Made by a program: the position numbers and the translations under genes. DNA of 64,000 nucleotides, from contig NZ_JBIWDK010000003.1 in NCBI RefSeq assembly GCF_044761985.1, forward strand, positions 310,001 through 374,000, written 5' to 3'. Origin of the DNA: Peribacillus sp044761985 (GTDB taxonomy: Bacteria > Bacillota > Bacilli > Bacillales > DSM-1321). Every line of letters begins with the position of its first letter. Positions within the stretch are counted from its first letter, which is position 1. Below, piece after piece: positions 44,844 through 51,729 of this stretch. Below the pieces are notes generated by a model. It saw only the letters and a list, made by a program, of their open reading frames with translations, was not told the DNA's origin and ran no database searches.

Positions 44844-46661
44844 ATGACACAGGAAACTAAAGTGAACACATTACCTTCAAGAAGTGAGATTCCGGCTGAA
44901 GATACATGGAGACTTGAGGATATATATGCGACGGAGGAAGATTGGGAAGCAGCCTTCAAAGATGTAAAAGAACAGCTGTTGAAAGCGGAAGCATATAAAG
45001 GAACATTGGGTGAAAGCGCTGAAAAGCTATTTGCGGCACTTCAATTCCAAGATGAAGTATTTGAAAAGATGGGTAAAGTGTATGCGTATTCACATATGCG
45101 TAACGACCAGGATACAACGAATCCCTTTTATCAAGGAATGGAAGACAGGGCGAAGGCACTGTATGCTCAGGCTGCCGCAGCCTTCTCATATATCGTTCCA
45201 GAACTGTTAAGCATTGATGAAAACAAAGTCCAGGAATTTTTGGAGGAAAAAGAAGAACTAAAGTTATATAAACATTCTTTGGAGGAAATCAACCTACAGA
45301 GACCGCATATTTTAAATGCAGAACAGGAGTCATTACTGGCTCAGGCCTCCGAAGTACTCGATAATTCCGGCAATATCTTCAGCATGTTGAATAATGCGGA
45401 TTTGAAGTTCCCCGTTATTAAAGATGAAGAGGGCAATGAAGTGGAAATCACTCATGGAAGGTATATTCGTTTCCTTGAGAGCGAAGACCGCCGTGTCCGT
45501 CAAGACGCATTTAAAGGCATATACAGCAAGTATGGAGAGTTCCGTAATACATTTGCTTCTACCTTATCAGGTGAAGTGAAGAATCATAACTTCAACGCAA
45601 CAGTACGTAAATATGAATCCGCGCGCCAGGCGGCATTAAGTAATAATAATATTCCAGAAAGTGTATACGATAACCTCGTTCAAACGGTCAATGAAAATTT
45701 GCCATTGTTACATCGTTATCTCGACTTACGCAAAAAGGTTCTCGAGTTAGACGAGCTTCATATGTATGATTTATTCGCTCCGCTCGTAAAAGAAGTGAAG
45801 ATGGAAGTGACGTATGATGAGGCGAAGGAATATGTACTTAAAGGACTTGCCCCACTTGGAGAAGACTATATAAATGTCTTAAAGGAAGGGTTTGAGAATC
45901 GCTGGGTGGATGTACAAGAGAATGTAGGGAAAAGAAGCGGGGCCTATTCCTCTGGAACATATGGAACCAATCCGTATATTTTAATGAATTGGCAGAATAA
46001 CGTGAATAACCTATTCACCCTTGTTCATGAATTTGGTCATTCGGTTCATAGCTACTATACCCGTAAACACCAACCGTATCCTTATGGGAATTATTCGATT
46101 TTTGTAGCGGAGGTTGCTTCTACTTGTAACGAAAACCTGTTGAACGATTACTTGCTGAATACGATAGATGATGAAAAGAAACGTATCTATTTATTAAATC
46201 ATTACTTAGAAGGCTTCCGTGGTACACTGTTCCGTCAAACGATGTTTGCCGAGTTCGAACATACCATCCATAAAAAGGCACAGAATGGGGAAGCGTTAAC
46301 CGCTGATATGTTGACAAAGGAATATTATGAACTTAACAAGAAATATTTTGGAGAGAATGTAGTGATTGATGAGGAAATCGGTCTTGAATGGGCACGTATT
46401 CCACACTTCTACTATAATTACTATGTTTATCAATATGCGACAGGAATTAGTGCAGCTACTGCTCTAAGTAAACAGATTCTCACAGAAGGAGAACCAGCTG
46501 TCAAACGATATTTGGAATTCTTGAAATCAGGAAGTTCAGATTATCCGATTGAGGTATTAAAAAAGGCGGGCGTCGACATGACGAAGGCTGAGCCTGTACA
46601 AGAAGCGTTGAACGTATTCGAAGAAAAGTTAAATGAATTGGAACAGCTTTTAACAAAATAA
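44844..46661 (+). CDS. pepF: Oligoendopeptidase F
   Basis: The product has 605 residues, full length for M3B peptidases. GGAGAGGA precedes the ATG. The zinc motif HEFGH lies in LVHEFGHSVHS (about residue 396), with a downstream Glu in FVAEVAST as third ligand. A cytoplasmic peptidase for short peptides. In staphylococci and B. subtilis the RsaE/RoxS RNA gene lies just after this gene, and the RNA array here does too. Confidence 0.96.
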   Translation: MTQETKVNTLPSRSEIPAEDTWRLEDIYATEEDWEAAFKDVKEQLLKAEAYKGTLGESAEKLFAALQFQDEVFEKMGKVYAYSHMRNDQDTTNPFYQGMEDRAKALYAQAAAAFSYIVPELLSIDENKVQEFLEEKEELKLYKHSLEEINLQRPHILNAEQESLLAQASEVLDNSGNIFSMLNNADLKFPVIKDEEGNEVEITHGRYIRFLESEDRRVRQDAFKGIYSKYGEFRNTFASTLSGEVKNHNFNATVRKYESARQAALSNNNIPESVYDNLVQTVNENLPLLHRYLDLRKKVLELDELHMYDLFAPLVKEVKMEVTYDEAKEYVLKGLAPLGEDYINVLKEGFENRWVDVQENVGKRSGAYSSGTYGTNPYILMNWQNNVNNLFTLVHEFGHSVHSYYTRKHQPYPYGNYSIFVAEVASTCNENLLNDYLLNTIDDEKKRIYLLNHYLEGFRGTLFRQTMFAEFEHTIHKKAQNGEALTADMLTKEYYELNKKYFGENVVIDEEIGLEWARIPHFYYNYYVYQYATGISAATALSKQILTEGEPAVKRYLEFLKSGSSDYPIEVLKKAGVDMTKAEPVQEALNVFEEKLNELEQLLTK

Positions 46662-46665
46662 ATGG

Positions 46666-46709
46666 CAAAAGAGCCAACCGCCTAAAGAAAAGTCGGTTGG
46701 CTCTTTTAT
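46666..46709. terminator. Bidirectional terminator between pepF and a small membrane gene
   Basis: AAAAGAGCCAACCG / CGGTTGGCTCTTTT forms a 14-bp perfect stem with a 13-nt loop. It can serve pepF and the convergent small gene. Confidence 0.88.
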
Positions 46710-46717
46710 GTATGTTG

Positions 46718-46882
46718 CTATAGACCTTTAAATCGATTTCTCTGATTGAAGCTATGAAGAATAATGAAAAAAACAAAAAACAAGATGGGGGAAGTGACAT
46801 ACAAAGGAATGAGCTGCATGATTCCAAGTAGTTGGATGAATAAGGAGCTGATCAGGAGGATAAGTAAAATCGTACTTCTCAA
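46718..46882 (-). CDS. 54-residue membrane protein with TTG start
   Basis: A TTG at 46882 lies 6 nt after a perfect GGAGGTG (46889-46895, minus strand). The frame gives 54 residues starting MRSTILLILLISSLF, nearly all hydrophobic: helix about 4-22, turn, helix about 28-44, then a basic tail NQRNRFKGL. Strong ribosome binding site, membrane-like composition and a shared terminator with pepF support a real gene. Family unknown. Its upstream side faces the first small RNA unit. Confidence 0.65.
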   Translation of the reverse strand: MRSTILLILLISSLFIQLLGIMQLIPLYVTSPILFFVFFIILHSFNQRNRFKGL

Positions 46883-46979
46883 AACTAGCACCTCCGCTAA
46901 ATGGAATGGAAAGATGTCGGTACACTTTCTTTAAATAATATGTTTTGAAGAAAGAGGTTATTCGGAGAATATGACAATA

Positions 46980-47032
46980 ATGTGAAATGAAGCACAATCT
47001 ACTTGCACTGTTTAGATGAAATCTGATATAGT
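46980..47032 (+). promoter_or_regulatory. Promoter and Rex-like operator of RNA copy 1
   Basis: TTGCAC (47003-47008) and TATAGT (47027-47032) are 18 bp apart. Just upstream, ATGTGAAATGAAGCACAA (46980-46997) keeps the TGTGAA and CACAA arms of the Rex operator TTGTGAAWWWWTTCACAA but has four mismatches, the weakest of the four. Confidence 0.65.
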
Positions 47033-47038
47033 ACAGAT

Positions 47039-47154
47039 ATAGAAGTTATCACATCCAACTTATACCCCTTTGTTGATTCGTGAAATTTCTCCCATCCCCT
47101 TATTCGTATAAATAGATAAAAGCCCGGCAAATTTCGCGATTTGCCGGGCTTTTA
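47039..47154 (+). ncRNA. roxS: RsaE/RoxS-like small RNA, copy 1
   Basis: Predicted transcript of about 115 nt. It starts ATAGAAGTTATCACATCC and contains the first C-rich region TATACCCCTTTGTT, then CGTGAAATTTCTCCCATCCCC, and ends in a perfect terminator (AGCCCGGCAAAT with its complement, then T-rich tract). These are the hallmark segments of RsaE/RoxS, which pairs through its C-rich loops with ribosome binding sites. Its second C-rich region reads ATCCCCTTATTCG, diverged from the family ATCCCCTTTGTT. End points are inferred from promoter and terminator. Confidence 0.88.
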
Positions 47155-47269
47155 TCTATTTATCAAACTCTAGAAAAGTGAGTAAGGAAAAATAAAAGAA
47201 AATGAACTTGGCTATAGAATGAAACGAGATTCATTCTCGAAAAATTTGAATTATTCACTTGTGAACAAT

Positions 47270-47321
47270 TTGTGAAATAAGACACAAAGTAGTTGAAAGT
47301 GGGTCGCTCACCTGGTATATT
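47270..47321 (+). promoter_or_regulatory. Promoter and Rex-like operator of RNA copy 2
   Basis: TTGAAA (47293-47298) and TATATT (47316-47321) are 17 bp apart. TTGTGAAATAAGACACAA (47270-47287) differs from the Rex operator at two positions; a further TTGTGAA lies at 47259-47265. TTTGTGAA also resembles the ResD site. Confidence 0.7.
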
Positions 47322-47327
47322 ACTGAC

Positions 47328-47451
47328 ATGAAGTAATTCACATCTAAACTTATACCCCTTTGTTTGATCGTGAAGATTTCTCCCATCCCCTATTGTTCGT
47401 ATTAATAGATAAGAAAACCCGGTAAATTCCCCAATTTACCGGGTTTTCTTG
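47328..47451 (+). ncRNA. roxS: RsaE/RoxS-like small RNA, copy 2
   Basis: Predicted transcript of about 123 nt, starting ATGAAGTAATTCACATC, then TATACCCCTTTGTTTGATCG, TTTCTCCCATCCCC and TATTGTTCG, closed by the terminator AAAACCCGGTAAATT/CCCC/AATTTACCGGGTTTT with trailing TTCTT. The 5' end and both C-rich regions match RsaE/RoxS. Compared with the other copies it has an inserted G in GTGAAGATTTC and an A in the second C-rich region (CCCCTATTG). Confidence 0.9.
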
Positions 47452-47521
47452 TTGTTGGATAACTTCATTCGGTAATTTGGAAAATGGTGGATGAAAGACC
47501 AACGGAAAAAAAGTGAACAAA

Positions 47522-47574
47522 ATGTGAAATTATGCACAAAGTGATTGAAATATGGTCTAGCTATCTGCTATATT
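47522..47574 (+). promoter_or_regulatory. Promoter and Rex-like operator of RNA copy 3
   Basis: TTGAAA (47545-47550) and TATATT (47569-47574) are 18 bp apart. ATGTGAAATTATGCACAA (47522-47539) differs from the Rex operator at two positions. Confidence 0.7.
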
Positions 47575-47580
47575 ACTAAC

Positions 47581-47697
47581 ATGAAGTAATCACACCAAAC
47601 TTATACCCCTTTGTTTGATCGTGAAATTTCTCCATCCCCTTTGTTCGTATAAATATACAGAAAACCGGTGAATTCCCCAATTCACCGGTTTTCTTGT
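47581..47697 (+). ncRNA. roxS: RsaE/RoxS-like small RNA, copy 3
   Basis: Predicted transcript of about 116 nt. It starts ATGAAGTAATCACACC and contains TATACCCCTTTGTTTGATCG, GAAATTTCTCCATCCCC and TTTGTTCG; the terminator is AAAACCGGTGAATT/CCCC/AATTCACCGGTTTT. Its second C-rich region is closest to the family CCCCTTTGTT, but one C of the preceding TCTCCC is missing. Confidence 0.9.
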
Positions 47698-47754
47698 ATT
47701 TAAATGGAGGAAGAAGCTATTTCTTCCGAATTCATAAAAGAAAAAGTGAACATA

Positions 47755-47807
47755 TTGTGAACTTATACACAAATCAGTTGATGAAATGATGGGAAATCTG
47801 TTATAGT
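47755..47807 (+). promoter_or_regulatory. Promoter and Rex-like operator of RNA copy 4
   Basis: TTGATG (47778-47783) and TATAGT (47802-47807) are 18 bp apart. TTGTGAACTTATACACAA (47755-47772) differs from the Rex operator at two positions and is a near-perfect inverted repeat. Confidence 0.7.
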
Positions 47808-47812
47808 ACTAA

Positions 47813-47937
47813 ATGAAGTGAATCACATCTAAACTTATACCCCTTTGTTTGATCGTGTAAATTTCCCATCCCCTTTTGTTCAAATATATGAATAAAAAGA
47901 CAAAGCCCGGCAAATTCCCCAATTTGCCGGGCTTTTT
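47813..47937 (+). ncRNA. roxS: RsaE/RoxS-like small RNA, copy 4
   Basis: Predicted transcript of about 125 nt. It starts ATGAAGTGAATCACATC and contains TATACCCCTTTGTTTGATCG, TAAATTTCCCATCCCC and TTTTGTTC; terminator GCCCGGCAAATT/CCCC/AATTTGCCGGGC followed by TTTTTG. An extra AT-rich linker before the terminator makes it the longest copy. It ends 33 bp before the convergent spxH gene. Confidence 0.9.
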
Positions 47938-47969
47938 GTGTAGATGAGAGGGGGCGTTCGATAAGACCG

Positions 47970-48866
47970 TCATTTCGTCGGCTTTTCGGTGTACCTCCAA
48001 AATGTTCCGTACTTAGCAGGTATTTTTTCTGCCACTTGTTTTAAAACGAGCTTTTTCATTTCCAGCTCCACGGTACTTTTACTCATATTATAGACCGTTT
48101 CAATTTCTTTGGTGGCAACTAGTTTAAAACAACGTATAAACTCCTCAAGAGAAGGTGGCTCAGCTGGGTCTGGGAGACCATTTAAGATGTCCCTCAATAT
48201 CTGAACGTATACCTCATAGGAATATACCCCAGAAACCTTAATTCCTTCTTCCTCAATATTTTGATTGAAGAATACGAGTGAAGGAATTTCAGTGACCTCC
48301 ATTTCACTTGTGATTTTCAAGTCACATTGAAAGCCTTTGGATGCACTGGAGGAGTTTATGTCATGAAGAAATTCTTCTACATCCAACCCTACGCTTTGAG
48401 CACATTCGGTCAGTACCTTGATATTGGAAATATCCTTTTTTCCAATGAAAACGTATTCTTGAAGCTGCCTTAAGAAACGAATGGCTAGTTTTCTACCCTG
48501 TAATTCGGCCGCTTTAATGGCTATGGATGCAGCGTAGGGAGAGGAAATGGGATTTTCGGTCCATAAGCTTCCATCACAAGACATTCCAGAACGGCTGGCT
48601 GTCTTTTCCCAAACTTGGGCGATGTTTTCAAAGTTTTTATGATTGCCGATATTTAGTGAATTAATCTTTCCACTTAAAACATGACGTAGGCTGAATAACT
48701 GGCCATATTCCACCTGCAATTTTCTTATGATTGGTTCAAGGCCCCAGCATTCAGGGCAAAGTGGATCAACAAAAACATAGATTTCTAATGGTTTCTTTCC
48801 TACATCATAACAATGTTGTGTTTTTATCCAATCGGAAATATTGAAAACTGGTTTTTGTGTGCTCAA
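47970..48866 (-). CDS. spxH: SpxH (YjbH), ClpXP adaptor for Spx
   Basis: The product has 298 residues from a TTG start overlapping the haemoglobin stop; AAGGAG lies 7 nt upstream. DsbA-type thioredoxin fold with a CPEC motif in FVDPLCPECWGLEP (about residue 37). It presents Spx to ClpXP and aggregates under stress to release it. Encoded in one operon with the truncated haemoglobin, and convergent with RNA copy 4. Confidence 0.93.
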   Translation of the reverse strand: MSTQKPVFNISDWIKTQHCYDVGKKPLEIYVFVDPLCPECWGLEPIIRKLQVEYGQLFSLRHVLSGKINSLNIGNHKNFENIAQVWEKTASRSGMSCDGSLWTENPISSPYAASIAIKAAELQGRKLAIRFLRQLQEYVFIGKKDISNIKVLTECAQSVGLDVEEFLHDINSSSASKGFQCDLKITSEMEVTEIPSLVFFNQNIEEEGIKVSGVYSYEVYVQILRDILNGLPDPAEPPSLEEFIRCFKLVATKEIETVYNMSKSTVELEMKKLVLKQVAEKIPAKYGTFWRYTEKPTK

Positions 48867-49267
48867 CTGTCTTCTCCTTTCCCGTCTATACCGGATGTAT
48901 TGATCATATGCTGTGCTGTCAAATAGAGGCGATGGTAGAAAAATTCGCGAATTTCACCTTCAAGACCAATTTCGTCCATAGCGTGATACATGCAGGAAAG
49001 CCATGCTTTTGCACGATCTGGTGTAATTTCAAAAGGTATATGTCGAGCCCGCAACATAGGGTGACCGTGTTCCGAGGTGTATAAGGAAGGCCCCCCTAAA
49101 TATTGCGTCATGAATTGTTTTTGTTTACGGACTGTCTCTGATAAATCGTCAGGAAAAATCGGTTTCAGTTCCGGATGTTGACTAACGTTGGAGTAAAATG
49201 CATCAATTAACTTGTGTAATTGTCCCTCTCCAATTAATTCATATGGTGTAGGGTTCTCTTTCGTCAT
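48863..49267 (-). CDS. yjbI: Group II truncated haemoglobin
   Basis: The product has 134 residues. AAAGGAGT precedes the ATG. The two-over-two globin pattern is visible: FYSNVSQHPELKPIFPDD, QYLGGPSLY, and GHPMLRARH with the probable haem-proximal His. It binds O2 or NO in the cytoplasm; B. subtilis YjbI protects against oxidised proteins. It overlaps spxH by 4 nt. Confidence 0.93.
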   Translation of the reverse strand: MTKENPTPYELIGEGQLHKLIDAFYSNVSQHPELKPIFPDDLSETVRKQKQFMTQYLGGPSLYTSEHGHPMLRARHIPFEITPDRAKAWLSCMYHAMDEIGLEGEIREFFYHRLYLTAQHMINTSGIDGKGEDS

Positions 49268-49435
49268 GTTGATTACTCCTTTAAAAGAAAGATGTTTGAT
49301 ATTTAATCATATTTTAACAATCGCTTACTCATATAACAAATATCTAGCTTCAATAATACTTCCCCATAATGTTTTTTCACAAATGGAGGAGGGGAATTTT
49401 GCAGTTGTTCAAGCTGTTTTCGAAAAGATATCAAC

Positions 49436-49469
49436 GATAAAAATAGCCGACCCAGAAGAAGGGTCGGCT
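49436..49469 (-). terminator. Terminator after the transglycosylase gene
   Basis: On the minus strand AGCCGACCC / GGGTCGGCT with a 7-nt loop is followed by ATTTTTATC. Confidence 0.8.
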
Positions 49470-49476
49470 AATGATT

Positions 49477-50130
49477 TCAGCTCATAAAGTTATTGAACAC
49501 TTTCTGAACATAATTTTGAGTTTCGGAAAAAGGCGGTATGCCGTTGTATTTATCGACGTTACCCGGTCCGGCATTATAGGCTGCAAGGGCCATTTGGACA
49601 TCCCCGTTATAACGGGAGAGCATCTGGCTTAAGTATTTACTCCCACCCATGATATTTTGCTTGGGATCGGTTATGTCTTCTACTCCCAGACTTCTTGCGG
49701 TCGCAGGCATCAATTGCATGAGCCCTGCTGCCCCAGCGTAGCTTGTCGCTGATGGGTTAAAATTGGATTCCTGTTTAATCACTGACCTAATCAATTTTTC
49801 CGGAAGGTTATATAGAGTCGCGGCCTCGCTGATCATATCATCAAAGTTCGTGACCGTCTCGCTTGTCTTTTTTTCTGGGAGAGCGGTTGTCAACGGGTTG
49901 TTGAGTGAATGTATCGTGTTGGATTGAAGGATGGACTTTGCCTCAGTTTCTACGTTAGACAGAAGGGACCCCAATGATTGCGATGTGTTTTCCAAAGTAT
50001 CGCTTGACATGAGTCCCGTCAGCATTTCCTGAAACATTGATCGCGACGAGGATGTATTCGTGATAGTGCCTGTCGAGAATTGTTGTATGGCTTGCAAATC
50101 CATCAATGTCCTAAAGTCCTGAACTTTCAA
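49477..50130 (-). CDS. cwlQ: Lytic transglycosylase (SLT domain)
   Basis: I prefer the TTG at 50130, just after GGAGGTGG, giving 217 residues; the ATG at 50145 is part of that ribosome binding region. An N-terminal linker of about 100 residues is followed by an SLT domain with catalytic Glu in VIKQESNFNP, the GAAGLMQLMP stretch and LAAYNAGPG. No signal peptide. It cleaves peptidoglycan glycan strands. Position matches yjbJ/cwlQ. Confidence 0.88.
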   Translation of the reverse strand: MKVQDFRTLMDLQAIQQFSTGTITNTSSSRSMFQEMLTGLMSSDTLENTSQSLGSLLSNVETEAKSILQSNTIHSLNNPLTTALPEKKTSETVTNFDDMISEAATLYNLPEKLIRSVIKQESNFNPSATSYAGAAGLMQLMPATARSLGVEDITDPKQNIMGGSKYLSQMLSRYNGDVQMALAAYNAGPGNVDKYNGIPPFSETQNYVQKVFNNFMS

Positions 50131-50163
50131 ATGTACCACCTCCATATCTATTTTTGGTCGGAT

Positions 50164-50742
50164 TTAATCACTGAATTTCGCCCGATAGAATCTCTTTACT
50201 TTATTTTCGGTTTTCCGTACCGGAATTTGAAGTGATTCTAAAAGTTTAAAAAACTTTTTTTGCCCATCGGCCCGATCCGTCACTTCATATTCGAGCTCGT
50301 AATCTTCATGTCCCAAATATGAGCTATGATCTAAAACAAGCAAACCTCCCTGGAATGGGAATTCTGAACGGTCCGTTTGTAAAGTGCCAAAACATGTGAA
50401 ATCCTCTGGAATTAGATTGTTTTCTATAATCAGGTCATGAACAGGGCCTTCAGGGAAAATTCCTTCTTTTAAGAAGGAATTTGCGATATCCTTCGTGATC
50501 GCTTGATTGGTTTCCAATAGACCCTCGCTTGCGGGTTGCTTCAAGGTTAACTCGTACTGGCCATTTTTCTCCCGTATACGGAGGGCTGAGTTCTGACCTT
50601 TCAACTGAAATTTCGCTGTATCAAAATAGTGATTTTGCTGAGTTTTGAAGGTTGATGAATGTACTTGAAAATGGTCCAAAAGCTGTTTGAATTCTTTTTC
50701 ATTCAAAAGATTCTTAAATTCAATTTCGATATGTTGATCCAT
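50164..50742 (-). CDS. yjbK: CYTH-domain protein
   Basis: The product has 192 residues. GGAGAGGG precedes the ATG. The CYTH signature EIEFKN (ExExK) lies at the start, with RIREK and alternating charged strands forming the triphosphate tunnel. Members are inorganic triphosphatases or adenylate-cyclase-like; substrate here unknown. Position matches yjbK, divergent from relQ. Confidence 0.9.
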   Translation of the reverse strand: MDQHIEIEFKNLLNEKEFKQLLDHFQVHSSTFKTQQNHYFDTAKFQLKGQNSALRIREKNGQYELTLKQPASEGLLETNQAITKDIANSFLKEGIFPEGPVHDLIIENNLIPEDFTCFGTLQTDRSEFPFQGGLLVLDHSSYLGHEDYELEYEVTDRADGQKKFFKLLESLQIPVRKTENKVKRFYRAKFSD

Positions 50743-51057
50743 GATTTATCCCTCTCCAAGCTGTTATTTTAGTTTAATCATATAAGAACCATTCGAGCTG
50801 TCAAATCGAATGAATATTTTTTCATTATCATACTTGAATATTTAGGAATCAATTGCCGAATATGATAAAATATAAACATTGAGCATATAAATTAGTTCAG
50901 TATACAGCAACATCAAAATTATACATATTTTTCACTATACATATCCTTGGGGAGAAGCAGTGGTAAGAACTGCTGGAGGAACTCATACAGATGATTCGAA
51001 TCGTTCTGCCCATACCAGATTTGAACAGGCGTTTCGAAAGAAGTGGGTGGTGTGGCA
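50743..51057. other. Divergent spacer between yjbK and relQ
   Basis: Contains an AGCAGT/ACTGCT hairpin at about 50956-50974 and a 27-codon frame (50991-51074) with GGAGG upstream that overlaps the relQ start. No known riboswitch is recognised. Confidence 0.4.
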
Positions 51058-51074
51058 ATGGAAAGTTGGGATGA
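50991..51074 (+). CDS. Possible leader peptide overlapping relQ start
   Basis: The frame starts MIRIVLPIPDLNRRF and stops 16 nt inside relQ in another frame. GGAGGA lies 10 nt upstream. relQ itself has only a weak GGTGG ribosome binding site, so translational coupling through this frame is possible. Could also be chance. Confidence 0.25.
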   Translation: MIRIVLPIPDLNRRFERSGWCGNGKLG

Positions 51075-51678
51075 TTTCTTAGCGCCTTATATACAGGCCG
51101 TTGAGGAATTAAAAGTTAAATTAAAAGGCTTAAGAAAACAATTTGAGAGAGAGAATATTCATTCTCCCATAGAGTTCGTAACGGGTAGGGTGAAGCCGAT
51201 TGACAGCATCTTGAACAAGGCTAGTCAGAAGGGTATTCCCATCGATAAGTTTGGGGCTGAGATACAAGATATCGCCGGACTTCGGATGATGTGTCAGTTC
51301 GTCGATGATATTGAACAGGTCGTAGGACTCCTGAGGAGCCGGAATGATTTTGAGATTGTAGAGGAAAGAAATTATATTTCCCATAAAAAAGCAAGTGGCT
51401 ACCGTTCCTATCATGTTGTCATTCGCTATCCTGTCCAGACCATTCATGGTGAGAAAAACATATTGGCCGAGATTCAAATCAGAACCTTGGCTATGAACTT
51501 TTGGGCAACCATTGAACACTCTTTAAATTATAAATATCAAGGGGCTTTCCCCGAAGATATCCAATTACGATTGAAACGTGCTGCAGAGGCTGCGTTCCTG
51601 CTTGATGCGGAAATGTCACAAATCCGTACTGAAATACAGGAGGCACAGCGTCTTTTTTCAAGGAAAAAGGATTCCTGA
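51058..51678 (+). CDS. relQ: Small alarmone synthetase RelQ
   Basis: The product has 206 residues from the ATG at 51058. Synthetase-only RelA/SpoT domain: VTGRVKPIDSI, DIAGLRMMCQF, SGYRSYHVV and EIQIRTLAMNFWATIEHSL. It makes pppGpp/ppGpp from ATP and GTP/GDP under cell-wall stress; no hydrolase domain. Followed by NAD kinase and RluA genes in the conserved yjbMNO order. Confidence 0.95.
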   Translation: MESWDDFLAPYIQAVEELKVKLKGLRKQFERENIHSPIEFVTGRVKPIDSILNKASQKGIPIDKFGAEIQDIAGLRMMCQFVDDIEQVVGLLRSRNDFEIVEERNYISHKKASGYRSYHVVIRYPVQTIHGEKNILAEIQIRTLAMNFWATIEHSLNYKYQGAFPEDIQLRLKRAAEAAFLLDAEMSQIRTEIQEAQRLFSRKKDS

Positions 51679-51729
51679 AAGTGGTAAAGATAAAGACGGA
51701 AGAATTCAAACAGAGTTAGGTGGTATTGT

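Larger units (their letters stand above)
46980..47940 (+). repeat. Tandem array of four RoxS-type small RNA units
   Basis: Four complete promoter-RNA-terminator units start 290, 252 and 233 bp apart. Identity is highest in the 5' end, the first C-rich region and the terminator loops, and low in the spacer before each operator and in terminator stem sequence. This pattern indicates old duplications kept under selection, not a recent copy error. Confidence 0.88.

Noticed and set aside
46752..46997. 81-codon minus-strand frame
   Set aside because: It lacks a ribosome binding site, overlaps the first RNA promoter, and runs in a different frame from the well-supported 54-residue gene.
46980..47940. 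Array of regularly spaced repeats as a possible CRISPR or protein-repeat locus
   Set aside because: Repeat units are 230-290 bp, each with promoter and terminator, and repeats are imperfect; no cas genes are nearby.
47590..48000. Minus-strand frames of 60-63 codons across RNA copies 3 and 4
   Set aside because: They are antisense readings of the RNA cores and resemble each other only because the RNA units repeat.
49212..49487. 91-codon plus-strand frame between yjbI and the transglycosylase gene
   Set aside because: It is antisense to the start of the haemoglobin gene and runs through a terminator; no ribosome binding site.
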